DNA from: Sanderia malayensis
Taxonomy: Eukaryota > Cnidaria > Scyphozoa > Semaeostomeae > Pelagiidae
NCBI GenBank assembly: GCA_013076295.1
Contig: RQOL01000876.1
Span: 6,126,214 to 6,190,213, forward strand
Direction of reading: 5' to 3'
DNA length: 64,000 bases
Of this stretch, positions 21,856 to 33,088 are shown piece by piece (the first letter of the stretch is position 1; every line of letters starts with the position of its first letter). A model generated the notes under the pieces. That model saw only the letters and a list, made by a program, of their open reading frames with translations. It was not told where the DNA came from and did no database searches. The position numbers were made by a program, and so were the translations under genes.

Positions 21856-22147
21856 TGTAGCGTTTAGGATTCGCAGAGAGAAGAACAAGCACAAAACGAC
21901 AACCGTTCGAAGCAGTAACTGTATAATTCTGATTCTTTAACGCTCAGCTCCAAGTTATTTATTTACTCAAGGTACAAGGTTCAATTCTAATTCATATACA
22001 TATTATAAGGCTGCCGAGGAAGGTATTAAAAGTAAATAAAAAGAAGATATGAAGTGTTATAAGAAAATATCAAGTGTCATTAAGTGCCGGCCTTATTGGC
22101 GGCAATATTACAAGAAATGCCGCAATCTACAATAGCGGCACGCTACA
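21856..22147 (-). repeat. Gypsy-1 3' LTR
   Basis: 292 bp with TGTAGCG...CGCTACA inverted ends. It is the downstream LTR because the element reads on the minus strand. A purine-rich tract (minus-strand ACGGGGGGATGG) abuts it inside. Confidence 0.9.
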
Positions 22148-22159
22148 CCATCCCCCCGT
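22148..22159 (-). other. Gypsy-1 polypurine tract
   Basis: The minus-strand sequence ACGGGGGGATGG lies directly against the 3' LTR, the expected place for second-strand priming. Confidence 0.6.
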
Positions 22160-22163
22160 TATT

Positions 22164-25100
22164 TTAGTTATAAAGAAGTTCTCCAAACCTCAACGGCGGA
22201 TTTTGCCTCAGTCGTGCGGGTCGAGTGCGGTCATTAGAAGGGTGCGCAGGGTTTCCGCGCACAGGGCTACCCGCCGGGATACCTGGGACAGGCTCAGGGT
22301 TCGAAACAAACAAGGGTGTGTTTTCCTCTTCAATAGCAGGTTCCCCAACCACAACTTGATTTTCTGCCGACTCAGTCACTGGCCAGAGCGGCTCACCTCG
22401 CCCGGATGGCACAACGCTGACCTTAAGATTATCATGGTGAACTACCTTAGTTTTACCGTCTGCGCAACGTATCCTATAATTCACCCCCCGGTTTTCAAGA
22501 ATTTCGTACGGGCCGAGCCACCTTTTCCCAAACTTCCACGTTTTGGGGCGACGCAGCCATACGGAACTACCGACAGGATGAGGATGCCATTCAGCTACAC
22601 GGCGATCGTAATAATTTTTCTGCCTAGCACGACTTTGATCTAAGTTATGTTGCGCAGTCCACTTGATACTCTGCATCTTTTGCCTTATCGTCTGCGAATA
22701 TTCAGATTGATCAGAAGGGTTTTTTAATGGTAAGCTAAGATCTAATTCTAGGGGTGTGCGCGCTTCGCGACCGAAAACCAGTTCGTATGGACTAAACCCA
22801 GTAGATTCGTGAACGCTCGTGTTATAAGCGTAAGCTACAAGACTTACCCAAATATCCCAGTCATCCTTATGCGCAGACGCAATAGACGCGAGCATGTCTT
22901 AAATAGTGCGGTTCTGACGCTCAACCTGCCCGTCACACTGCGGATGATAGGCAGTAGTGCGTGATTTATGCGTGCCCATTATATCGCAAATTTCCTGCAT
23001 AAGGTGACTTTCAAAATTGCGGCCTTGGTCGGAATGAATAATAGTTGGCTGACCAAATTGACTGAACACGCGAGAAACTAAAATTTCGGCTACGGTGCGT
23101 GCTTTTTGATTGGGCGTGGGAAATATTTCGCACCACTTAGTGAAATGGTCCATAACTACGAGTAGATGTTTATTACCCCTAGCGGTTTCAGGGAGTGGCC
23201 CCATTTAGTCCATGGCCCAAAATACAAAAGGCTCACTCACGATTAAAGGCTGCATGGGTGCAGGATTACGACTAAAGTCGGATTTATTTTGCGCACAAGT
23301 TTGGCAAGAACGAACAAAATCGACAATGTGTTGTTTCATCATAGGCCAGAAAAAACGGTTTTTGGTGCGTAGAATAGTTCGCTTAATGCCTAGATGACCA
23401 GAAAGTGGGTTGCTATGAATACCGTGCAGCACCGATGGAATCAATTCAGTTGGAATGACAAACGAGTACTCTGGTAACAATTGCTTTTCATGCGGACTTT
23501 TAACGAGCAACCCGTTTACAATATGCAAGGTGTCCCAGCAATGCCAAAAGGCTTTTAATACAGGGTCACTACGCCAAGCAAATAGCGGTGGTTTTGGCAG
23601 TTTTGCTAACTTCAAATCAATTATAATGTTTAAGCGACTATCGCTACGCTGTGCGTCAAAAAGATTATAAGACGGCGAAGCAGTAGTGGCGCAAGTAGGA
23701 ACCGAGTTTTTAGGCTTTTCGGGCAAAAACCGCGACAACGCGTCAGCGTTAGCGTTCGCGGAACCGGGCCTATGCTTGATATCAAAAGTATATTCTTGCA
23801 AGGTCATAAGCCAACGCGCTATGCGGCCCTTGGGTTCGACTGAGTTTAACCAACGCAACGCGCTATGGTCTGTCACTACGGTAAAATGCTTGCCTAGCAA
23901 ATAAGGCCGAAAATGGTCAACCGCAAAAACAACAGCTAGAGCTTCCTTTTCGGTAGCAGAATAGTTGGCTTCGCGAGCAGCAAGGGTTCGACTTGCATAT
24001 GAAATAACATGTTCCTGCCCGGCGGAATTAAATTGCGTTAAGATGGCACCAAGGCCTAAATCAGAAGCGTCAGTCTGGAGAACAAACGGTTGATCAAGGC
24101 GTGGATACGCTAAAATAGGTGACTTGCACAACTGTGCTTTAATAGTGTTAAATGCGGTTTGTTGTAATTGACCCCATGAAAACTTGACGGATTTTTTGGT
24201 AAGCGCAACAAGCGGGGCGGTTACGGTAGCAAAATGCGGAATAAAGCGTCGATAATACCCTGCTAACCCTAGAAATGATCGGACCTGCTCTACGTTAGTA
24301 GGATTGGAAAGCTGTGAAACAGCTTCCAGTTTTTTGGGATCGGTGTGTATACCCTGCGCGGAAACTATGTGACCAAGAAATAATACACTAGCCGCACCAA
24401 AATGACACTTAGTGGCTTTAAAGCGCAAATTATGCTGGCGGAAACGAGACAATACTAAGGCTAACCGCTCGCAGTGTTGGTCTAGGCTAGAAGACGGTAT
24501 GATGACGTCACCAAAATAACATAAACATGTATCATATGTTAGTCCTGACAAAACAATTTCAATCGCTCGTTGAAACGTTGCACACCCCCCAGAAACACCA
24601 AAGGGAAGACGAAGAAATTCCCATAAGCCGTCGGGCGTAATAAAAGCGGTCTTTTCGCGGTCTTGCGGATCAACGCTAATCTGCCAATAGCCAGAACGTA
24701 AATCTAAAGTACTAAAAATGCATGAGCCGTGCAGTGCATCTAATAAATCATCAACCCTAGGCAACGGATGCGCATCTTTCTTGGTGACAGAATTAAGCTT
24801 GCGATAATCTATGCAAAAACGATAGCTACCATCCTTCTTTTTTACAAGCACAATAGGGGAGGCCCACGGACTTTTACTCGGTTGGATTACCCCCTGGTCA
24901 AGCATGTCCTGAACCTGTTTTCTAGTTTCCTTGTGAAATGCGTACGGAAGGCGGCGGGGGTATTGTCTAATTGGGTGAGCAACCCCAGTATCTATCTGGT
25001 GTTCAATAACATCAGTATGGCCGAGATTTTCAGCAAAAACATCAGAAAACGCAAGCAGCGTATTTAATATCATTTGTCGGTCGGCAGAGCTAAGATCTTT

Positions 25101-25916
25101 GCTTAATGCATTTTCAATATCGCCCCGAATTTTATTTTTGGCTTCTACAGAAGAAAGTACCGGATATAACGGTTGATTGGCGGTATCACAAGGCATTTCA
25201 ACAACAGGACAAAATTGACAAATACTCTGACCTGTTTGCAACTCGATATCAAAACTTGACGTATTCATTAAACGGATCGGCACATTACATGACTGCGCTT
25301 GACATATTAAATAAGCCGGTAAAACATGTTGTGGTAATTTAGAATCAGAATCAAAAGGTGAAAGCATGCCTAATTGATCGCGAGCGCCGCGCGGAATTTT
25401 GCCGCTAGCTAAAATTTCAGTACGTGCCGGAATGCAAACACTGTTAACTAACTCTACATTAACAGAACTCCTATTCGTAGACTGGATCAGACAACACGAT
25501 TCTGGTGCACTAGCTGGGTTCTCCTGTTTATCAGTAAGGGGAACTAAGGGTGTGGACCCATGCTCACCCTCTAAAGAATAAGTGCCATTTGTTTAATATG
25601 ACAACTGTAGGCCATGCCCATTGCCTGTTAAGAAATCCCAACCTAATATGCATTGTAACGGTTGAATTAATTGAGATGAAATTAAAAATTCACCTGAGTA
25701 GGAGTGCTGATGAACACTAGCAAAAGACAAATTAAACCGAGCCGAGCCATCAACAGGCAAGGGCTGGCCAGTAACACCTACACAGTTTAAGTCGACTGGA
25801 TCAAGCGGCGGTGAGGACTGCAAGTTTTGGAAAACACTCTTGCTAATAAACGATTTCATTGGGCCTGTATCAATTAAGGCGCTAACTGTAGACCCATTCA
25901 AAAAAACATTGGACAA
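22164..25916 (-). pseudogene. Gypsy-1 PR-RT-RNase H-integrase polyprotein (three nonsense mutations)
   Basis: A single frame from 25916 to 22164 is interrupted by TAA at 25595-25593, 23207-23205 and 22898-22896. In order it shows: an aspartic protease with ALIDTGPMKSF; an RT with FSTLDLRSGYWQI (motif A); a CYFGDVII stretch where YxDD is expected; an RNase H with LQTDASDLGLGAIL and SATEKEALAVVFAVDHF; an integrase zinc-binding region (HLGIKRTILRTKNRFFWP...CQTC); the core with IIHSDQGRNF and AYHPQCDGQVERQN; and a C-terminal GPYEIL region. The RT active site has lost its first Asp (Gly instead). The order places integrase last, typical of Ty3/Gypsy. Confidence 0.9.
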
Positions 25917-25985
25917 GGGGCTGAGAGCTCAAGGGAAAACTAGAGGCCAAGACAAAAACATTGGGGTGACCGTCAATACAGCCCT

Positions 25986-26982
25986 TTACTGAGGCACCCC
26001 GTTGAAGTTTAAAGAACGTGCAGAAGAAGAAGAAGATACTGCATTACCTACATTACCAACAGATACTGAATTACGACTTACATTTGTAGAAGCTAATGGC
26101 CTAGGCAAGGTTTCTTGAGTAGCATTGCGGTGGTCGGCGTTCACAAAGTTGTTGGCACACTGGTCACGGCTATGTCCCCATTCACGGCACAACGAACAGT
26201 TGACATCCCATGGACACTCTCGAGCAAAATGTCCCACTTGGTTGCAGTTGAAACAATGGCGTGGAGCACGACTGTTGCTGGTGTCTTGGGACGGCCATCT
26301 TGATCTCGGTGTTGCATTTTGCTGACGTGGCTGTTGTTGTTGCTGAGAAACAGCAGCCTGAAGCGTCAAGTTTGCGTCAAGTTTGCAATGGCGGCAGTCA
26401 AATTTGTGATGGCGTCTCGAAAATCATCCGGCGGAGCAGCGTTGGGCACAGCACTGGTGCTCAAGACAGGCGAATCGTCCCGGCAAAAGTGATGAACGGC
26501 TCGGTAACGTTCGACGAACTCACGCATGTCTTGCAGCGACGGCTAAGGTTGCCTTCTAACAGACGCAGACGAATATCGTGCGGCAAACTTTTCATAAATT
26601 GTCGCGCCAGAAGAGCAGCACGTGCGTCGTCGGACAAATCAGGCTCGGCTTTGCGTAGAAGATCTTCAAAATCCCACAGCAACAAATTCGGGTCTTCTGT
26701 GGGTCGCAACTTTCGGCAGTCAAACTCAGCGTAGAACAATTCACGGTTCACGACTGGACACAGTGCTTTCTTGAGATGTGCCAACAACGTAGCATAGCTT
26801 TCCTTTTGCTCAGCGACAAGACCATGGAAATGAGCAGCAGCCGGTCCCTTCAGAAAAGCAGGCAATTTCTTCAGTTTATCTTCATCCTTCCATCCATTAG
26901 CAGAAGCACAGCACTCAAAATTACGAAGCCATGCCACAAAATCACCAGATTCGAATTTCTCAGGAATAATAGAAACAGACAT
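25986..26982 (-). pseudogene. Gypsy-1 gag with two zinc knuckles (frameshifted)
   Basis: The start is at MSVSIIPEKFESGDFVAWL (26982). A capsid-like region runs to about 26520, then the frame shifts into 26369-25986. That part is Gln-rich and then has two CX2CX4HX4C knuckles, CFNCNQVGHFAREC and CSLCREWGHSRDQC. Gag packages element RNA. The frameshift between capsid and nucleocapsid disables it. Confidence 0.8.
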
Positions 26983-27005
26983 CGTCGAGTACAGCTTGGA
27001 TCTTC

Positions 27006-27026
27006 AGCTCTAGCTCCTGTCACCAG
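27006..27026 (-). other. Gypsy-1 primer-binding-site candidate
   Basis: Directly inside the 5' LTR the minus strand reads TGGTGACAGGAGCTAGAGC. It begins with the TGG expected to pair with a tRNA CCA end. The tRNA was not identified. Confidence 0.5.
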
Positions 27027-27027
27027 A

Positions 27028-27319
27028 TGTAGCGTTTAGGATTCGCAGAGAGAAGAACAAGCACAAAACGACAACCGTTCGAAGCAGTAACTGTATAATT
27101 CTGATTCTTTAACGCTCAGCTCCAAGCTATATATTTACTCAAGGTACAAGGTTCAATTCTAATTCATATACATATTATAAGGCTGCCGAGGAAGGTATTA
27201 AAAGTAAATAAGAAGAAGATATTAAGTGTTATAAGAAAATATCAAGTGTCATTAAGAGCCGGCCTTATTGGCGGCAATATTACAAGAAATGCCACAATCT
27301 ACAATAGCGGCACGCTACA
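27028..27319 (-). repeat. Gypsy-1 5' LTR
   Basis: 292 bp, the upstream LTR relative to the minus-strand coding region. It is followed by the CTGT duplication. Confidence 0.9.
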
Positions 27320-27323
27320 CTGT

Positions 27324-27756
27324 AACGCATTATCAACCTTAGGTTGGTGTTTCGAAAAACAATCCTCACATTCGACTTAATCAGGAGTTCCACAAAGACA
27401 TTGAGATGTTATATTACACTGATTACACTATACGCTACCATATACTTTCCCTTTTGTATTTTTTTATTTTGTTTCGTCTATGGGGATAACGCGGAGCGTA
27501 ATTTGTGGCAACAAGTGCTCGCTCCATCCTTAGCTCTCACTTTTCATAGACTCACCAAATTACACTTTACAAAGGGGGGATCAGATATTGAATATAAGAC
27601 CCTCCGCGTAGGGCTGATGAAACGTTTGCTGCCATGAACCATTTCCGCGTACTCCCACATAAAACTTGTGTTGTTTTTCTTGTATTCTGTCTCCACTGCC
27701 GAATGCTAAAGATAAGTTCGCTTCCAACTACACTTGGGGCGGAAAAAAGATTAATC
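27324..27756 (+). pseudogene. DIRS-like element 2, 3' remnant
   Basis: The continuation after Gypsy-1, starting aacgcattatcaacc, is near-identical to 12222-12655. It holds traces of the RT/RNase H end (AERNLWQQVLAPSLAL) and stops at the junction with LINE-B. No recombinase is present. Confidence 0.55.
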
Positions 27757-29625
27757 AATTTTATTAAATGCTGCTAAGGAAGTCGCAGCTCAAAAATTGA
27801 CCAAGGCGACAAGGAAAAATCAAAGCATAAGCCGCTTGTAAGGAAGAGAAATGGTCTTAAAATAGCTTTTTTAAACATCGTGTTCGTAAGAAAAAAAGGA
27901 CATGAACTGAATCTGCTGCTTCTCAATCGTGAAATTGACATCATAGGTCTCAGTGAAACGAGGCTAGATGAAAGGATAAGCGATTCTGAGGCCTCGATTC
28001 CTGGCTACCACATTATCAGAAACGACCGTAATATAAACGGTGCTGGGGTAGCTATTTACATTAAAGACACCGTACCTAGCCCGGTAATGAAGTACAAATG
28101 CGACGATTTAGAACTTTTATGCTTGGAAATTATGCAAAACATTCCAAACCATTTTTCCTAGCATGCTGGTATCGACCCCCAAAATCTGGGAATGATACAA
28201 GAAGCTTTGAAAACCTAAGAAACCTTTTATCCATTCTGGATGAAGAAGAAAAGGAAATAATCCTTATCGGTGATGCAAACTGTGACTTTAAAAACAACAC
28301 CAAACACCCAAATACAAAAAGCCTCAGAGGTATCCACAGAGAACTTCAACTGACTCAATTAGTCAAGGATTATACAAGAGTAGCAATTGTACAAGCTGGC
28401 GAAAATAACACCAGAACTACGAAAAGCTTGATAGACCATTTCTCTTGTAACAAACCTAACTTAATTATCAAACGTGATGTACTAGAAACAGGAATGGTAG
28501 ATCATTACTTGGTTTATGGGATAAGAAAAATAGGAACAAAAAATCTACAATGGAAGAACCCAAAATATGTGGAGACCAGGAACCTTAAAAAATATAACAA
28601 ACTCGCGTTTCAATATGATCTCCAAAAAATTAACTGGGAGCAAATTCTCTTCCCCTTATATCATGAACCAAGTGAAATGGTTCAATTATTTCAAGAAATA
28701 TTTGAGACAAATTTGGAAATTTATGCACCGCTTAGAAAATTTCGGGTACGTGATGAACATGCTCCATGGTTATCTCCGTCACTAAGAGATTTGATAAGAA
28801 GGAGAAACCGAGCAAAATGGGAAGCTGTAGGGAAGCCCGAGCTATGGCCTGAGTACAAACTGTTGCGTAATGAAACTACTAATGAAGTAAACAAAGCAAT
28901 AGAAGGCTATTACAATGGGTGATAGACGAAAACGAAGGTAAACCTGAGAAAATGTGCAAGACCATAAATAAATTCTTGGATAAGACGAAGGATATGAAAT
29001 CGATTAACAGTCTAAAGGCAAACAATAAGATATGAACTGAGAATCGGGAAATAGCAAATGCCTTCAATGGTCACTTCGCTTCGGTTGGACCTGAACTTGC
29101 TCAAAAATAGAAAGTAAAGTAGGTGATGATCCAATCAAACACATAAAACAAAACATCCAAACTAGATTTTCGTTCAAAGAAATAACCTTGGATGGCGTTT
29201 TGCTCTCACTACAGCAGCTAAAATGGCAAGGCAAGTGGACCGGATAAAGTACCTTCCACGCTTGTCAAAGATGCATCTGAGCAAATCGCTTTACCTTTAG
29301 CAATGATCTTCAAAGTCTCTCTAGATAATGGTATATTCTTGAACTGTGAAAATTAGGGAGGGTAGCACCGATTTATAAATCAAGAGCGAGAGATGATGAA
29401 AATAATTATAGACCAATCTCTGTTCTTGGCATCTTTTCTCGAAATCACTCATGATCAGCTTTTCGAGTATCTTGATGTAAATCACACCCTTACTAAAAAT
29501 CAATATGCCTCTGGGAAATTTCGTTCGACGATTACTTCAATGTTTGGCAGTAAAGATTATTGGTTGCAAAATGTTGACAATCGGAATGTCAACATGACTT
29601 TATTTCTTGACCTAAAACATTATTG
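27757..29625 (+). pseudogene. LINE-B ORF2 remnant, unit U3
   Basis: The endonuclease half spans two overlapping frames, 27880-28161 and 28098-28922, divided by one missing T in a T run at about 28152-28158. Motifs: LSETRLDERIS, GAGVAIYIKD, ACWYRPP, ILIGDANCD and TGMVDHYLVYG. After the APWLSPSLRDLIRRRN linker the RT finger segment is broken and the element ends at the hairpin. Confidence 0.85.
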
Positions 29626-29632
29626 ATTATTC

Positions 29633-29694
29633 AACAATAGATTATTGATCGAACAATAGATAATTCAATAATCTATTGTTCCATCACCGGTGAT
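29633..29694. repeat. Hairpin plus 12-bp palindrome, unit U3
   Basis: Perfect arms at 29633-29648 and 29665-29680, followed by ATCACCGGTGAT. Confidence 0.9.
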
Positions 29695-30290
29695 GATTGG
29701 TTGTTTTTGCGCTATACCGATTATTCACCTCTTCTCTGATTGGCCAATTTCGATCCTCTTCTGGGTATAATAATTTGTTAGGTTTTCATTTTCGTTCTCC
29801 TTCTGACGTACTATTCCGATGAGTGTCAGACGAAAAACTTTAGTGGTTATTATGTTTCAAAGCTATTTTGATTTACATTATGATTTCAGTTATCATTTTG
29901 CAGTTTGACCATTCGGTTGGTACTGCCTGGTGTACCGGCCCCACAATTTGCACGGCAAATCGGGACGATCGACCGTAAAAGCTTATTCATACTCAAGCAA
30001 TCCGGGCCGGTAGGCTAACCGCCCAATTTCTTGAGATAACATTAAGTATTTTAAAATTAACACCTTATTTGGTAATTATTCTCGGACCGTCCACAGGCCA
30101 TTTCGTCCGGGTGCCAATTTGCGGTTTTCACCCATTTTATAATGTTTTGTCTTTAGCCAAACCTACTGCCCTTCCTTGTAATGAATAGGGCAAAGATTAC
30201 GATTGTAATGTTGCTGCATTTGAACTTTACTTATTTCCAGTCCTTCAATTGCATGAATATAAATATCGTCTATTGTAAAGCAAAGTTCCT

Positions 30291-30669
30291 TTAGAGGTAC
30301 TCACTTGGAGAGTTATGATCAAACCGCTCATGGCGACCATTTTGAAAAACAACGTCTTCAGGTAAAGCAGCTGATCTGCCAAATATAACATTGTACGGCA
30401 CGCAATTTGTAGCTTTACTGATTGTAGTATTTAAAGCAAAAACAAGTCGATGGAGAATTTTGCGCCATTGAGTCTGTTGAATACGACGATGCAAGAAAAC
30501 TGATCTTAACATGTCTTTGACAGTGCGCATGTTCCTCTCGGCAAAGCCATTGCCTTGGCTGTGATACGCTGATGATCTTCTTTTTTCGATGCCAGCGTCG
30601 TACAAATGTGCCGTCCACATTAGAGCCTTGATCGGAAAGTAAATACAAAGGAATGCAGTTCACATACAT
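30291..30669 (-). pseudogene. Integrase core fragment, unit U3
   Basis: Same two-frame rve fragment; RTSSAYH reads RRSSAYH here. Confidence 0.8.
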
Positions 30670-30699
30670 GCAATTGTGGTAAATCCAAAAGGAACAGGT

Positions 30700-31486
30700 T
30701 CAAATGTTCACTTTTGGATTGGAATGAGGCTACCAAGTATGATATCACTTTGCAAATTTTTCATTGGATAAAATGTAAACTTGTTGAAACAATAAACAAC
30801 ATGACGTGCCATACTAGACGCTGGGCAGGGCAAGACCACGAGCACGATTACGCACGGTGAAGTGGCATTTTTGATTTGTTGTTGGAAGCATCAGGTGAAA
30901 AGAAGAAAGTTTTCTAGCTGTATGCTTATGCAACTAATATAACAATTATATTACTTCATTTTTTTGGAAAATGCAAGTTTGAGAAATTTGATGAAACAAG
31001 ATCGAACATTGAAGTCACAATGTTTGCTTGAGTGGTTTCAAAACCAATGTTTCTTTATTTTACTGCGCTAAATCCTGAAAATTAAATCCAAGGTTTTTAT
31101 GTCGAAGAGTTAAAAAACGTGAATAGTCAATAAGATTAGTTATTGTTTTTTGTTCAAGTTCAACTTTTAGGCTCGCAAGTTTTACTTTTAATTGATATTA
31201 CTTTCTTCGCTTTCTGGATAATACAGTGAAATAAAAGCCATCTGTCGCGAGTCACCTCAAGGTTCCTTTGATTAGGATTTTCTACAAAAACAGGTCGTTT
31301 CTCTATATTTGATATATTTGAATGTTATCATTTGTATTTGACATTTCTGTTGACATTTACGTTTCATAGCTGGATTTTGGAATTTCAGCAATAATACATT
31401 TCAGCAAATTATTCTTTATCAAGAGAAGGTGTACGCTCAGTTTGAAGATCAAAGATAAAGATCAAAGATCTCTTCTGTTTGCAGGC
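30700..31486. other. Non-coding interval of U3, left of Gypsy-2
   Basis: Homologous to 16150-16950 of U2. No gene is supported. It ends at the Gypsy-2 insertion point tctgtttgcaggc. Confidence 0.5.
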
Positions 31487-31647
31487 TATAAACTTCGTAA
31501 GTAATTGTACACAAGTAAACGCTCGTTGTCCAAATCAGAACCAAACATAACATATATATTAAAACCACATGGCAAAAGCTATATTATAAATCTCCTTCTA
31601 CTTCACGTCCCTCGTGTTCTTGTGTTCATCTACACGTCATCACTACA
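31487..31647 (-). repeat. Gypsy-2 3' LTR
   Basis: 161 bp. On the minus strand it starts TGTAGTGATGACG. It is identical to the other LTR except for T/C near 31619. Confidence 0.88.
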
Positions 31648-31699
31648 TCACCCCCTTTTTTTTTAAACAAAACAATCTAAATACTACTATGAAAGAATA

Positions 31700-33088
31700 C
31701 TAATAATAGAGTCCATGTCCAAATCGTACTGGTACAGATCTTGTTCTTTGCGATCTCCTGTGATAATTCTCCACTTGTTCTGGTCTTTTCTGAAGTTCCA
31801 CGTTCTGCTCTGCGTCATGCTCATCCTCACTGCTTTCTAAACCAACTACATCGGGAATTTTCTTGAAATGTGACACATTCCGTGTGATACGATGATTCTC
31901 ATTGTTCTCCGCGATAACTCTGGTACCTTTGCGTTCAACTACGTGATATGGTGTTTTGCTGAAACGAGTCATTAACTTGTGTTTCTTTTCCTGTTGCACA
32001 AGAACAGTATCTCCTACATTGATGTCACGTTCCTTCGCATTGCGATGTGAATCTGCATAAGTTTTATTATACTGGCAACGTTTTTGTTCGTTGTCCTGAG
32101 CCTCTTGGTGTCGGTTGATAACTTTACAAGGTTCTAACGCTGGTAGTGTTCCGCGAATTTGTCGGTTAAACAATAACTCTGATGGAGGTACCTTTGTGGT
32201 GCTATGCGGTGTGATTCTGTATTGCAAGAGAAATCTGGATAGCTCCTGCTGCCACTTCTTCCCTTCTGCAATTGCTGTTGTTAATGCTTTATTTAGCGGT
32301 TGCATAAAGCGTTCAACCTCTGCATTACCCTGTGGCCATTTTGGTGTTGATGGTTTAAACTTTACACCAAGGAGTTTCAAATATCGAGCGAAATCATCTC
32401 CGTTAAAGGGTGGTCCATTATCGGATGTCAATTCGAATGGTATTCCATGAGCGGCAAATATTTTGTCTAATTTTGGAATAACAGCAGAACATTTTGTAGA
32501 CCTCACGATCTCCACCTCCGGGTATCTGCTATACCTGTCGATAATAACCAGAAGTAGGTCACCAGACGGGAGTGGTCCAAAAAAATCAATATTGATCTTG
32601 TGCCAAGGTGCGCTTGGCATTTCCGTCATACGAAGAGGTTCAGGAGGGTTAGGTCTCCCGACAGCTTGACAAGGTAGACATTTTGCAATGATCTCCTTGA
32701 CAAATGAATCAATTCCAGGGAACCAGATCTTTTCGCGTAGAAGTGCCTTTGTTTTTTCTAGTCCCTGGTGGCATGCATGGGCTAAGTCAACTGCTTTCTT
32801 CTGTAATGATGCAGGTATAACTATTCTTGAGCCACGTAATATTATATTCGATGTTCCGATTGAAAGCTCATCTTTCACTGATAAAAACGATTTAACCGTG
32901 TCTGTATCCCAACGATTGAGCCGAATCGCAGCTCGAAGTGCTTTTAAAACTCTATCGTTATCCGTGGCTTCACGAATTTCATCGAGAGTCATTGACTTGG
33001 GTATTGCATGCTGTAGTATGAAGTTTACGTATTCGTCAGCCATTTTTCCTTGTTTTCCAGTATTACTTGTCGCAGGGTGTCTTGACAA
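31700..33088 (-). pseudogene. Gypsy-2 integrase and C-terminal domain
   Basis: A 462-codon frame. An HHCC-type zinc-binding region (ACHQGLEKTKALL...CLPCQ) is followed by a core with INIDFFGPLPSG (first Asp), LTSDNGPPF (second Asp) and WPQGNAEVERFM (catalytic Glu). A C-terminal segment with GDTVLVQQEKKHKL ends in a basic tail. The integrase catalytic triad is intact. The frame is separated from the RT/RNase H frame by a frameshift around 33110, since the ADFLSRHP motif that normally ends RNase H opens this frame. Confidence 0.88.

Larger units (their letters stand above)
21856..27319 (-). mobile_element. Gypsy-1, full-length but inactive Ty3/Gypsy-like LTR retrotransposon
   Basis: Two 292-bp LTRs flank gag-NC-PR-RT-RNase H-integrase on the minus strand. 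The target duplication CTGT (21852-21855 and 27320-27323) is confirmed by the empty site in DIRS element 1 at 12218-12221. The LTRs differ at 6 positions by eye (about 2%), so the insertion is not very recent. Three in-frame stops in pol, a gag frameshift and an altered RT active site make it non-autonomous. Confidence 0.9.
19507..27756 (+). mobile_element. DIRS-like retroelement 2, carrying a LINE fragment and Gypsy-1
   Basis: Second copy of the insertion described for U2, at the same point in LINE-B. It has not been hit by the fold-back element. It contains a 261-bp LINE insertion (20398-20658) and the 5.46-kb Gypsy-1 (21856-27319). Its 3' remnant resumes at 27324. Confidence 0.7.

Noticed and set aside
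22074..22643. Plus-strand 189-codon ORF over the end of Gypsy-1
   Set aside because: Antisense to the integrase C-terminal region and LTR.
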